This document shows, piece by piece, positions 16,542 to 25,048 of a stretch of 38,527 nucleotides of DNA (its first letter is position 1; each line of letters starts with the position of its first letter). A program made the position numbers and the translations under genes. The stretch covers positions 1 through 38,527 of the forward strand of contig CALULQ010000035.1 in assembly GCA_944321525.1 (NCBI GenBank), given 5' to 3'. The notes under the pieces are model-generated. The model did no database searches, had not been told where the DNA came from, and saw only the letters and a list, made by a program, of their open reading frames with translations. The DNA is from an uncultured Paraprevotella sp. (GTDB lineage Bacteria; Bacteroidota; Bacteroidia; Bacteroidales; Bacteroidaceae).

Positions 16542-19500
16542 TTATTTATATTCGTCCCAGCTCTTTATGGGCAACTCGTTGACATCAAGATGGCAGAACG
16601 CCTGGATGAAGGCGCTCGCCAAGCGGGAGTTGGTGATCAAAGGAATGTTCAGGTCCACGGCCGCACGGCGGATCTTGTAGCCGTTGCTCAGCTCGCCCGC
16701 GGTCAGATCCTTCGGGATGTTCACCACCATGTCTATCTTCCGCTCGTGCAGCAGGGTGAGCGCCTGCGGCTCGCGCTGCTCGCTCGGCCAGTAGACCAAG
16801 TTGTTCTCGATGCCGTTCTCCGTCAGGTAACGGCTCGTGCCGCCGGTGGCATAGAGCGTATAGCCGTGTTCCTTCAGCGTGCGGGCCGCCTCGAGCATGT
16901 CGGCCTTCTGCTTGGCCCCGCCGGTGGAGAGCAGGATGTTCTTCTCCGGGATGCGCTGTCCCACGGAAAGCATGGCGGACAGCAGCGCGCTGCCCGTGTC
17001 GTCGCCCAAGCAGCCCACCTCTCCGGTGGAAGCCATGTCGACGCCCAATACGGGGTCGGCCTTCTGCAGGCGGTTGAACGAGAACTGGCTGGCCTTGATG
17101 CCCACATAGTCGAAATCGAACAAGCTCTTGTGCGGCTTCTCCACCGGAACACCGAGCATGACCTTCGTGGCCAACTCGATGAGGTTGATCTTAAGCACCT
17201 TGCTCACGAAGGGGAAGCTGCGTGAGGCACGGAGGTTGCACTCGATAACCTTGATGTCGTTGTCCTTGGCCAGGAACTGGATGTTGAAAGGCCCGCTGAT
17301 TTTCAGTTCGCGGGCTATCTGGCCGGAAATCTTCTTGATGCGGCGCACCGTCTCCACATAGAGTTTCTGCGCGGGGAACTGGATGGTGGCATCGCCCGAA
17401 TGCACGCCGGCGAACTCAATATGCTCACTGATGGCGTAGGCGATGATTTCTCCGTCACGCGCCACGGCATCCATCTCTACCTCCTTGGCATGCTGCAGGA
17501 ATTTACTGATGACAACCGGGTGTTTATGAGACACATTCGCCGCCAACTTCAAGAAACGCTCCAACTCTTCCTGATTGGAACATACGTTCATCGCCGCGCC
17601 GGAAAGCACGTAGGACGGACGCACCAGGACGGGGAAGCCCACCTTGGCGATGAAAGCGTCCACGTCCTCCATGCTGGTCAGTGCGCTCCACTCGGGCTGG
17701 TCCACGCCGATGCGGCCCAACATGGCGGAGAACTTCTCGCGGTCCTCAGCGTTGTCGATGCTCTTGGCCGTCGTGCCAAGGATAGGCACACGCTGCTGGT
17801 CGAGCCGGATGGCCAGGTTGTTCGGTATCTGGCCGCCGGTGGACACGATGACGCCTTTGGGGCATTCCAAATCAAGGATGTCCAGGACGCGTTCGAACGT
17901 CAGTTCGTCGAAGTACAGGCGGTCGCACATGTCGTAGTCCGTGGACACGGTCTCGGGATTATAATTGATCATCACCGAGCGGTAACCTTCCTTGCGGATG
18001 GTGTTCAAGGCCTGCACGCCGCACCAGTCGAACTCCACGGACGAACCGATGCGGTAGGCACCGGACCCCAGCACCACGATGCTGCGCTTGTCATGCTCAT
18101 ACTGTATGTCGTTCGCCACGCCGCTGTACGTCATATAAAGGTAATTGGTCTGCGCGGGATACTCGGCGGCCAGCGTATCTATCTGCTTCACCACCGGAAC
18201 GATGCCCGCGGCCTTCCGGCGTGCACGCACGACAAGCGACGCCTCCTCGATATCCATTTCCTCTTCCATCCCCACGGCACGGGCTATCTGGAAGTCAGTG
18301 AAGCCCTGCACCTTGGCGCGGCGCATCAGTTCGTTGTCCACCACGTTGATGCTCTTGCAGGCATGAAGCGCGTTGGACGTGTCCTTGATGTTCTGCAGTT
18401 TCCGCAAGAACCATTTGTCTATCTTCGTCAGTTCATGAATCTGGTCCACGGTATAGCCCTGCGACATGGCCTTGGAGATGATGAAGATGCGCTTGTCCGT
18501 CGGCTCGCGCAAGGCGGAGTCGATGTCCACAATCTGCAGTTCCTTGTTTTCCACGAATCCGTGCATACCCTGGCCAATCATGCGAAGCCCCTTCTGGATG
18601 GCCTCCTCGAAAGTGCGGCCGATGGCCATCACCTCGCCCACGGACTTCATGGACGAACCCAGCTCGCGGTCCACGCCGCGGAACTTGCCCAAGTCCCAGC
18701 GCGGAATCTTGCACACCACATAGTCGAGCGCGGGTTCGAAGAAGGCCGAAGTGGTCTTGGTCACGGAGTTCTTCAGTTCGAACAGGCCGTAGCCCAGTCC
18801 CAGCTTGGCAGCCACGAAAGCCAAAGGATAGCCCGTGGCCTTGGAAGCCAGCGCTGAGGAACGGCTCAGCCGGGCGTTCACCTCGATGACGCGGTAATCC
18901 TCGGAATTGGGGTCGAAAGCGTACTGCACGTTGCACTCGCCGATGATGCCTACGTGGCGGATGATGCGGATGCTCAAGGCGCGGAGCTTGTGGTACTCGG
19001 AGTTGGTCAGCGTCTGCGAGGGGGCGATGACGATGCTCTCGCCCGTGTGGATGCCCAACGGGTCGAAGTTCTCCATGTTGCACACCGTGATGCAGTTGTC
19101 GTAACGGTCGCGCACCACCTCGTATTCTATCTCCTTCCACCCCTTCAGGCTCTTCTCCACCAATACTTGAGGTGAGAACGAAAAAGCCTTCTCTGCCAAT
19201 TTGTTAAGCTCTTCCTCATTGTCGCAGAATCCCGAGCCAAGGCCGCCCAGCGCATAGGCCGCGCGGATGATGACGGGATAGCCCAAGTCGGCCGCCGCAC
19301 GGCGGGCCTCCTCTATGTTTTCGCAGGCGTGGCTCTTGATGGTCTTCACGCCAATCTCGTCGAGCTTCCTGACGAACAGCTCACGGTCTTCCGTGTCGAT
19401 GATGGCCTGCACGGGAGTGCCCAGCACCTCCACGCCGTATTTCTCCAATACACCTTCCTTATATAAAGATACGCCGCAATTGAGCGCGGTCTGCCCGCCG

Positions 19501-19772
19501 AAGGCCAGCAGGATGCCCTGCGGCCTCTCCTTGCGGATGACCTTCTCCACGAAGAACGGTGTGACGGGGAGGAAGTAAATCCGGTCGGCCACGCCCTCGC
19601 TGGTCTGCACCGTGGCGATGTTCGGGTTAATCAATACGGTCTCTATCCCTTCTTCCTTCAGGGCTTTCAGTGCCTGGGAACCGGAATAGTCGAACTCGCC
19701 GGCCTCGCCGATCTTCAACGCGCCGGAACCCAGCAACAACACTTTCTTTATCTTATTCTTATTGTCTTCCAT
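16542..19772 (-). CDS. carB: Carbamoyl-phosphate synthase large subunit
   Basis: About 1076 residues. It makes carbamoyl phosphate from bicarbonate, ATP and ammonia supplied by CarA, feeding pyrimidine and arginine synthesis. Two homologous ATP-grasp halves are visible. The first begins VLLLGSGALKIGEAGEFDYS, the second SIVVLGSGAYRIGSSVEFDW. An MGS-like allosteric domain sits at the C-terminus (LLSTGGAKQKADMLEAA onward, with ATGGTSRYL). The ATG at 19772 is chosen because the in-frame ATG at 19781 directly abuts the AAGGAGG Shine-Dalgarno sequence. Gap to carA is 14 bases; gap to the downstream permease is only 39 bases with no terminator. Confidence 0.97.
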   Translation of the reverse strand: MEDNKNKIKKVLLLGSGALKIGEAGEFDYSGSQALKALKEEGIETVLINPNIATVQTSEGVADRIYFLPVTPFFVEKVIRKERPQGILLAFGGQTALNCGVSLYKEGVLEKYGVEVLGTPVQAIIDTEDRELFVRKLDEIGVKTIKSHACENIEEARRAAADLGYPVIIRAAYALGGLGSGFCDNEEELNKLAEKAFSFSPQVLVEKSLKGWKEIEYEVVRDRYDNCITVCNMENFDPLGIHTGESIVIAPSQTLTNSEYHKLRALSIRIIRHVGIIGECNVQYAFDPNSEDYRVIEVNARLSRSSALASKATGYPLAFVAAKLGLGYGLFELKNSVTKTTSAFFEPALDYVVCKIPRWDLGKFRGVDRELGSSMKSVGEVMAIGRTFEEAIQKGLRMIGQGMHGFVENKELQIVDIDSALREPTDKRIFIISKAMSQGYTVDQIHELTKIDKWFLRKLQNIKDTSNALHACKSINVVDNELMRRAKVQGFTDFQIARAVGMEEEMDIEEASLVVRARRKAAGIVPVVKQIDTLAAEYPAQTNYLYMTYSGVANDIQYEHDKRSIVVLGSGAYRIGSSVEFDWCGVQALNTIRKEGYRSVMINYNPETVSTDYDMCDRLYFDELTFERVLDILDLECPKGVIVSTGGQIPNNLAIRLDQQRVPILGTTAKSIDNAEDREKFSAMLGRIGVDQPEWSALTSMEDVDAFIAKVGFPVLVRPSYVLSGAAMNVCSNQEELERFLKLAANVSHKHPVVISKFLQHAKEVEMDAVARDGEIIAYAISEHIEFAGVHSGDATIQFPAQKLYVETVRRIKKISGQIARELKISGPFNIQFLAKDNDIKVIECNLRASRSFPFVSKVLKINLIELATKVMLGVPVEKPHKSLFDFDYVGIKASQFSFNRLQKADPVLGVDMASTGEVGCLGDDTGSALLSAMLSVGQRIPEKNILLSTGGAKQKADMLEAARTLKEHGYTLYATGGTSRYLTENGIENNLVYWPSEQREPQALTLLHERKIDMVVNIPKDLTAGELSNGYKIRRAAVDLNIPLITNSRLASAFIQAFCHLDVNELPIKSWDEYK

Positions 19773-19786
19773 GAACGTCATCCTCC

Positions 19787-20869
19787 TTATTTAAGCAATC
19801 CCACAAAATCGTCGAACAAAAACTCCGTGTCCACCGGTCCGCTGCAGGCCTCGGGATGGAACTGTGCGCTGAACCACGGCCGCTCCTTGTGGCGTATGCC
19901 CTCGTTCGACCCGTCGTTCATGTTCACGAACAGCGGCTCCCAACCCTCGCCGAGCGTGTCAGAATCCACGGCATAGCCATGGTTCTGGCTGGTGATGAAG
20001 CACTGCGTGGTGCCGATGCGGCGCACGGGCTGGTTGTGGCTCCGGTGGCCGTATTTCAGTTTATAGATACGTGCGCCTGCCGCCTTGGCCAGCAGTTGGT
20101 TGCCCATGCAGATACCCATGCAGGGGCGCACGTTCTCCCCGGCCAGGAAACGGCGGATATGCGCCACGGCCTCGCCGCACGTGTCGGGGTCGCCCGGCCC
20201 GTTGGCCAGGAACAGCCCGTCGAACTCCAGCGAGTTGAAGTCGTAGTTCCAAGGCACGCGGATGACTTCCACGCCCCGACGGAGAAGGCAACGGATGATG
20301 TTGTGCTTCACCCCGCAATCCACGAGGACCACCTTCTTCCGCCCGCCGCCTTCGTTGTAGCGGATGATTTCCTTGCACGACACCTGGTCCACGAAGTTCA
20401 CGCCTTCATAATGCGCTTCCGGCAAGTTGTCCGGCTCATCGTCGAACACAATCTTGCCCATCATCACGCCATGCTCGCGCAACACCTTCGTCAGCTGCCG
20501 CGTGTCCACGCCCGTGATGCCCGGCACCTGCTCGCGCTTCAGCCAGTCGGCCAGACTCTCCTTGGCGTTCCAATGGCTGTAAGCCTCGCTGTAGTCGCCC
20601 ACGATGATGGCCGAGGCGTAAATTTTGTCGCTCTCCATGAAAGTGGCCAGCCCGTCGGGCTCCATGGTGAAGGCAGGCACGCCGTAATTGCCTACCAGCG
20701 GAAAGGTCAGCGTCATCAGCTGGCCTGCGTATGAAGGGTCTGTGAGGCTCTCCGGATAGCCCGTCATGGCCGTGTTGAACACGACTTCACCGGCCACGGG
20801 CTTCTCATAGCCGAACGACTTGCCGTGGAAGCGGCTCCCGTCGTCGAGGATCAGTGTCACGTTTCTCAT
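19787..20869 (-). CDS. carA: Carbamoyl-phosphate synthase small (glutaminase) subunit
   Basis: A 360-residue class I glutamine amidotransferase subunit that releases ammonia from glutamine and channels it to CarB. The N-terminal CPSase domain (TLILDDGSRFHGKSFG, FNTAMTGYPESLTDPSYAGQ) is followed by the GATase domain. The latter has GLFLANGPGDP, the nucleophile Cys254 in GICMGNQ, and the His-Glu pair in QFHPEA. The start at 20869 (MRNVTLIL) matches family starts better than the upstream in-frame ATG at 20887. It lies between purF and carB with gaps of 21 and 14 bases. Confidence 0.96.
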   Translation of the reverse strand: MRNVTLILDDGSRFHGKSFGYEKPVAGEVVFNTAMTGYPESLTDPSYAGQLMTLTFPLVGNYGVPAFTMEPDGLATFMESDKIYASAIIVGDYSEAYSHWNAKESLADWLKREQVPGITGVDTRQLTKVLREHGVMMGKIVFDDEPDNLPEAHYEGVNFVDQVSCKEIIRYNEGGGRKKVVLVDCGVKHNIIRCLLRRGVEVIRVPWNYDFNSLEFDGLFLANGPGDPDTCGEAVAHIRRFLAGENVRPCMGICMGNQLLAKAAGARIYKLKYGHRSHNQPVRRIGTTQCFITSQNHGYAVDSDTLGEGWEPLFVNMNDGSNEGIRHKERPWFSAQFHPEACSGPVDTEFLFDDFVGLLK

Positions 20870-20890
20870 CTTTTTGCAGGAATACAATCT

Positions 20891-22789
20891 TTAATTTCTA
20901 TTATCATTAACCTTAAACACATTCTCATAGTAATCGATGAACGCGCGGTTCACCAGCTTCACGCCGCCCGGCGTGGGATAGTCGCCGCTGAAATACCAGT
21001 CGCCCTCGTGGTCCGGACAGGCGCGATGCAGCCCTTCCAGCGTCTGGTAGACAATCTCTATGGGCGTCGTCACCCCTTCGGGGCGCAACATTTCCACCAT
21101 CTTGCGCGAGACGTCTTCGTCCGTGAAGGGGGCATAAATGTCTTTCACGCAATTCTCCATCTCGCCCTTGGGACGGGCCAGCTGGGCCTTGCACCGCTCG
21201 TAGGTTTCTCCGATGAGATGCGCCATGCCGCGGTCCTTGAGCAGCTCGATGGCCGCGCGGAAAGCGATGAACTCGTCCATATTGGCCATGTCGATGCCGT
21301 AGTAGTCGGGATAGCGCACTTGCGGCGAAGAGGAGACGATGACGATTTTCCGCGGATGCAGGCGGTCGAGGATACGGATGATGCTCTCGCGCAGCGTCGT
21401 GCCGCGCACGATACTGTCGTCGATAATGACCAGGTTGTCCTCGCGCGGCCTTACGCTGCCATACGTGATGTCGTACACGTGGGCCGCGAGGTCGTTGCGG
21501 CTCGCCCCTTCGGTGATGAAGGTGCGGAGCTTGATGTCCTTGATGGCCACCTTCTCGCTCCGGATATATTGGTTCAGGATTTGCGCCAGTTCTTCGTGCG
21601 TGGGCGTGTGGCCCAGCGCCTCAATCTGCGCTATTTTCGTCTGGTTCAGATAGGCCTTGAAGGCATCGAGCATCCCCAGGAAAGCCGTTTCGGCCGTGTT
21701 GGGGATGTAAGAGAACACCGTGTGTTGCAGGTCGCCGTCCACGGCGCGCAGGATGTCGTCGCGCAATTGCCGCCCCAGCGCCTTGCGCTCGCGGTAGATG
21801 TCGCGGTCGCTTCCGCGGCTGAAGTAGATGCGCTCGAAGGAGCAGGCCTTTACCGTCTTGGGAGCGATAATCTGCTGCAACCCCGTCTCGCCGTTCCCCC
21901 GCACGCTCAGTGCCTGTCCCGGCTGCAGTTCATGGATCTGCTCGGCCTCGAGGGCGAACACCGTCTGTATGACGGGGCGCTCGGAGGCCACCACGACCAC
22001 CTCGTCGTCCTGGTACCAGAAAGCAGGACGGATGCCCCACGGGTCGCGCATGGCGAACATCTCGCCGCTGCCCGTCAGGCCGCACACCACGTAGCCGCCG
22101 TCCCACAAGGGCGCGGCGGTGCGCAGCACGTTGTTCACGTCGACGCGCTCTTCGATATATTCCGTCACGGCCGTGCCCTCCAGTCCCCGGCTTACGGCCT
22201 CGGCATACAGGCGTTCGCACTCGCGGTCGAGCCGGTGCCCCACCTGTTCCAGCATGATGTACGTGTCGGAGTAGATGCGCGGATGCTGCCCCTGGGCCGT
22301 AATGGAAGCAAACACTTCGTCCACGTTCGTGAGGTTGAAGTTGCCGCAGAGTGCCAGGTTCTTGGCCCTCCAGTTGTTGCGGCGCAAGAAGGGATGGACA
22401 AAAGAAAGGCCACTCTTTCCGGTAGTGGAATACCGGAGGTGGCCCATGTACATTTCACCAGCAAAAGGCAGATGGCGGCGCGCGAAGGCGGCGTCGGACA
22501 GCCGTTCCGCACTGATGTCCTTGAAACGCGACTGCACGGCGGAAAAGATTTCCGTGATGGCTCCCGTGCCCAGCGCGCGCTCGCGAAACAAATATTCCTC
22601 GCCGGGGCTTGCTTCCATCTTCACGCAGGCCAAACCTGCGCCTTCCTGCCCGCGGTTATGCTGCTTTTCCATCAACAGATATAATTTGTTCAGCCCGTAC
22701 ATCCAAGTGCCGTATTTCTCTTGGTAGTACTCCAGTGGCTTCAGCAAGCGTATCATTGCGACGCCGCATTCGTGTTTCAACTGTTCCAT
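20891..22789 (-). CDS. purF: Amidophosphoribosyltransferase, long form
   Basis: 632 residues, longer than the roughly 470-505 of B. subtilis and E. coli PurF. The enzyme makes 5-phosphoribosylamine from PRPP and glutamine, the first committed purine step. The catalytic Cys8 sits in HECGVA, so a seven-residue N-terminal peptide would be removed. EKQHNRGQEGAGLA, MGHLRYSTTGKSG and CGNFNLTN complete the class II glutaminase domain. The PRPP loop is LVIIDDSIVRGTTLRESI. Extra length lies in mid-domain insertions and a C-terminal tail ending in GDWYFSGDYPTPGG. From what I know, Bacteroidetes often carry such long forms next to carAB. It heads the co-directional run ending at the sulfotransferase. 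Confidence 0.9.
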   Translation of the reverse strand: MEQLKHECGVAMIRLLKPLEYYQEKYGTWMYGLNKLYLLMEKQHNRGQEGAGLACVKMEASPGEEYLFRERALGTGAITEIFSAVQSRFKDISAERLSDAAFARRHLPFAGEMYMGHLRYSTTGKSGLSFVHPFLRRNNWRAKNLALCGNFNLTNVDEVFASITAQGQHPRIYSDTYIMLEQVGHRLDRECERLYAEAVSRGLEGTAVTEYIEERVDVNNVLRTAAPLWDGGYVVCGLTGSGEMFAMRDPWGIRPAFWYQDDEVVVVASERPVIQTVFALEAEQIHELQPGQALSVRGNGETGLQQIIAPKTVKACSFERIYFSRGSDRDIYRERKALGRQLRDDILRAVDGDLQHTVFSYIPNTAETAFLGMLDAFKAYLNQTKIAQIEALGHTPTHEELAQILNQYIRSEKVAIKDIKLRTFITEGASRNDLAAHVYDITYGSVRPREDNLVIIDDSIVRGTTLRESIIRILDRLHPRKIVIVSSSPQVRYPDYYGIDMANMDEFIAFRAAIELLKDRGMAHLIGETYERCKAQLARPKGEMENCVKDIYAPFTDEDVSRKMVEMLRPEGVTTPIEIVYQTLEGLHRACPDHEGDWYFSGDYPTPGGVKLVNRAFIDYYENVFKVNDNRN

Positions 22790-22823
22790 GCCTTCCGGTA
22801 TTCTAAATACACTATTTAAGTGG

Positions 22824-22855
22824 CAAAGGTACGAATTAATGCGAATATCTGCAAT
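22824..22855 (-). promoter_or_regulatory. Promoter of purF and the downstream run
   Basis: On the minus strand: ATTG (22855-22852), 20 bases, then TACCTTTG (22831-22824), 34 bases before the purF ATG. The -7 box matches the consensus fully and the -33 box is one base off. No other convincing promoter was found inside the following seven genes. Confidence 0.65.
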
Positions 22856-22947
22856 TTTATTTTGCGGCTATTGAAGAGAAAGACAGTTTGCACGAACAAT
22901 CAGCACGAAAAACCCCGCCCCGGGATGCTAAATGTAAAGTGAAAATG

Positions 22948-24408
22948 TCATTTCACCTGCACATCGTTCACATGCCCGTTCATCTCCACTCCGGAGAGGT
23001 CTTTCATTTTCTCCCCGTTCACCACCACGTTTTCCAGCGTGATGCCCCTCACGTCCGATTCCCGGTCGTAGCCTTTTATCCGCATGGGATACATCGCGCC
23101 GCCCTCGCCCTGGTAGGTGACGTTGCGGAAGGTCACGCCGCGGATGCTGCCTCCCGGCTCGCGGTTATACTTTTCGTTGAACAGCACCCTCACGTCTATC
23201 AGCCGGGCCTCTTCGCAGTCTTCCACCCGAATGTCCTCGAACAGGATGTCCTCCACCCGGTTCTTGTCCCCGCAGCAGACCGACATCACTCCGCGATAGT
23301 TGTCGTCGTCCTCGTCCACGTTGAGCACGTCGATGTTGCGGAACGTGGCCCGGCAAAACAATTCGCCTTCCGGCGAGCGGTCGTCGCCATGCCCGCCCAC
23401 GTTGATGGCATGGGCCACGTCGGCCCACAGGACGGAGTTCTGCACCGTCAGGTCGGACGAGCCGCCCCAATACCACCAACGGTGGTTGTAGAATGCCAGA
23501 CAGTCGTCGCTCGTGCGCAGGAACACGTCGTCCACCAGCCAGCGCCGGCAACACATCAGGTCGATGCCGTCGCTCCAACCGCGCGAGGAAAAGCTCTTCA
23601 CGTTGCGCACCGTCACGTCCTCGCTATCGCCGCCGAAAATGGTGTAATGCTGCGGGTTGACCACCGTGATGCCCTCCACGTGCACGTTGCGCGAACGGGT
23701 GATTTCCACTCCGCGCAAAGGCTGGAACAGCATTCCGCGCCCCACGATGCGCACATCCTCTGCGCGGTCCACGCGGAGCTTCGCCTTCAGCAGGGCGCCG
23801 GGCGCCAGATAGACCGTGCAATGGCTGGGCACGTCTATCTCGTCGTTCGGCAAATCCTTCGGGCGGTGCACTCCGGGACCAAAATAAATCAACCGGCAGT
23901 CCTTGCGGAAAATGTCTTTCGACCCGCCGTCCCACACGATGACCCCGTCCTCGTCGGCCGGCTCATAGGTCTCAGTCTCCACGTCGTTGGCAAACAAGTG
24001 AAGGTTGCCCAGACGGTCGCCGCCCAGCTCCACGCTCAGCTTTGCCGGGCGCTCCAGCCGGAACGTGAAGGCATGCTCCCCGGACTTCCGGGCGGATATG
24101 CCGCGCGAAAGAGGGCGTATCTTCACGTCGTCCACCGGCTTCCCCGCAGCCACCACCTTCACGTCCACGGGTTCGTCCATGTCGAACTGGGCCATGGCCG
24201 CCCTGCTGCGGGTGTCCATGTCGACTTCCACGGAAAACACCTGCAATGCTTGCCACTCTCCGCCTTCGGCCGCGCTCCGCACGTACACCTCGTAGCGGCC
24301 ATCGTCCTTGACCGCCTCATCTTCTATCCGTGGATAGACCACGACTTTCGCTTCCAACGGAAGGCTTGCGAGAAACATTCCGAACAGCGCACAATATATT
24401 TTATTCAT
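22948..24408 (-). CDS. Exported beta-helix glycoside hydrolase (GH28/GH49-like)
   Basis: 486 residues with a signal peptide (MNKIYCALFGMFLASLPLEA). An N-terminal beta-sandwich-like region (21-150) resembles the GH49 N-domain. A right-handed parallel beta-helix follows, with repeats such as RNVHVEGITVVNPQHY and SEDVTVRNVKSFSS. Acidic residues sit as in clan GH-N enzymes (polygalacturonases, dextranases): WSDGID (279-284), TSDDCLAF with Asp301-Asp302, and GGHGDD (338-343). An RIK at 443-445 is reminiscent of GH28 but lies too far downstream to be sure. Probably cleaves a plant or host polysaccharide in the envelope. No SusC/SusD pair is nearby. A weak hairpin (22939-22956) overlaps the stop. 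Family-level call only. Confidence 0.7.
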   Translation of the reverse strand: MNKIYCALFGMFLASLPLEAKVVVYPRIEDEAVKDDGRYEVYVRSAAEGGEWQALQVFSVEVDMDTRSRAAMAQFDMDEPVDVKVVAAGKPVDDVKIRPLSRGISARKSGEHAFTFRLERPAKLSVELGGDRLGNLHLFANDVETETYEPADEDGVIVWDGGSKDIFRKDCRLIYFGPGVHRPKDLPNDEIDVPSHCTVYLAPGALLKAKLRVDRAEDVRIVGRGMLFQPLRGVEITRSRNVHVEGITVVNPQHYTIFGGDSEDVTVRNVKSFSSRGWSDGIDLMCCRRWLVDDVFLRTSDDCLAFYNHRWWYWGGSSDLTVQNSVLWADVAHAINVGGHGDDRSPEGELFCRATFRNIDVLNVDEDDDNYRGVMSVCCGDKNRVEDILFEDIRVEDCEEARLIDVRVLFNEKYNREPGGSIRGVTFRNVTYQGEGGAMYPMRIKGYDRESDVRGITLENVVVNGEKMKDLSGVEMNGHVNDVQVK

Positions 24409-24409
24409 C

Positions 24410-24539
24410 TTGGAACAAACATTAAAGTGTTACAAATAACAAAACCTTTTCACTTAATTATACGAACGACGCGGGTTGACTCCTTAATGCGTCCGGCACT
24501 TTTTTTTCGGCCAAAAGGCAGAAAACGGGGAAACGCCTT
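24410..24539. other. Gene-free divergent intergenic stretch
   Basis: Leader side of the glycoside hydrolase gene. It contains AT-rich sequence (24420-24470) where its promoter should lie, but I see no clean TAnnTTTG box. No gene is apparent. Confidence 0.4.
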
Positions 24540-24609
24540 GCGGAGTTCAGGATTGTACTCCGCGGAGAGTACTCGAGTACTTGCCGCAAAGTACGCTGGC
24601 GCACACCGC
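24540..24609. repeat. 70-bp palindromic repeat, copy 2
   Basis: The same 70-bp element as at 10601 and 32649, symmetric about 24574/24575, with the identical centre AGTACTCGAGTACT (24568-24581) flanked by GCGG and CCGC. The outer arms are more decayed here (GCGGAGTTCAGGA against GCGCACACCGC). The right flank (ACGGCG then GGCGGACCGGA at about 24610-24638) resembles the right flank of copy 1, so the original unit may be longer than 70 bp. Confidence 0.88.
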
Positions 24610-24771
24610 ACGGCGCGGCAGGAAGAGGCGGACCGGAACAACGGCTGCTGCGGAATGCGGGATACGGAAAACCATGAACAACATCCCCGCCACACCGGGC
24701 AAGAGGGACTCCCGGGCGCGCCCGGCGTGGCATCGGGCCAAAGGGGCAAAACGCATTTTCTGCGGAAATGG

Positions 24772-24803
24772 TTAGGCCGTGACCGAAAAAAGACGTACCT
24801 TTG
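24772..24803 (+). promoter_or_regulatory. Promoter of the riboswitch-controlled carboxylase operon
   Basis: TACCTTTG at 24796-24803 is a full -7 match. TTAG at 24772-24775, 20 bases upstream, is only a partial -33 box. Transcription would begin close to 24810, just before the riboswitch. Confidence 0.6.
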
Positions 24804-24811
24804 CCGTCGAA

Positions 24812-24990
24812 TTGGTTTCGCGGCGCAAGTCCTTGCCCGCGGATTAAAAGGGAATCGGGTGCAAATCCCGGACAGTCCCGCTGCTGTGATGCTCCGTGAA
24901 CTTCTGAAAAATCACCATCACCACTGGCCATTTTTGCGCAACGGCCGGGAAGGTTTCAAGAAGGGGGCAAGTCAGAAGACCTGCCATTCA
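24812..24990 (+). promoter_or_regulatory. Cobalamin (vitamin B12) riboswitch
   Basis: The leader holds the conserved core of the cobalamin riboswitch: GGGAATCGGGTGCAAATCCC at 24850-24869, then GGACAGTCCCGCTGCTGTGA (24870-24889), then CCACTGG near 24920, CGGCCGGGAAGG (24944-24955), and the B12 box AGTCAGAAGACCTGCC (24970-24985). In the known family, ligand binding reduces expression of the downstream gene. The box ends 63 bases before the biotin carboxylase ATG, with an AGGAGG at 25019-25024 in between. I cannot tell transcriptional from translational control by eye. The element itself is unmistakable; what is unusual is the operon it controls. Confidence 0.93.
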
Positions 24991-25048
24991 TCAAAGGACT
25001 GTTCTTACTCGTGGGATTAGGAGGACGTACAACACAAACAAAAAAGGA

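Noticed and set aside
22888..25020. A 710-codon plus-strand open frame ending in the riboswitch
   Set aside because: Antisense to the glycoside hydrolase, crosses a palindromic repeat and the riboswitch core, and has no family features.
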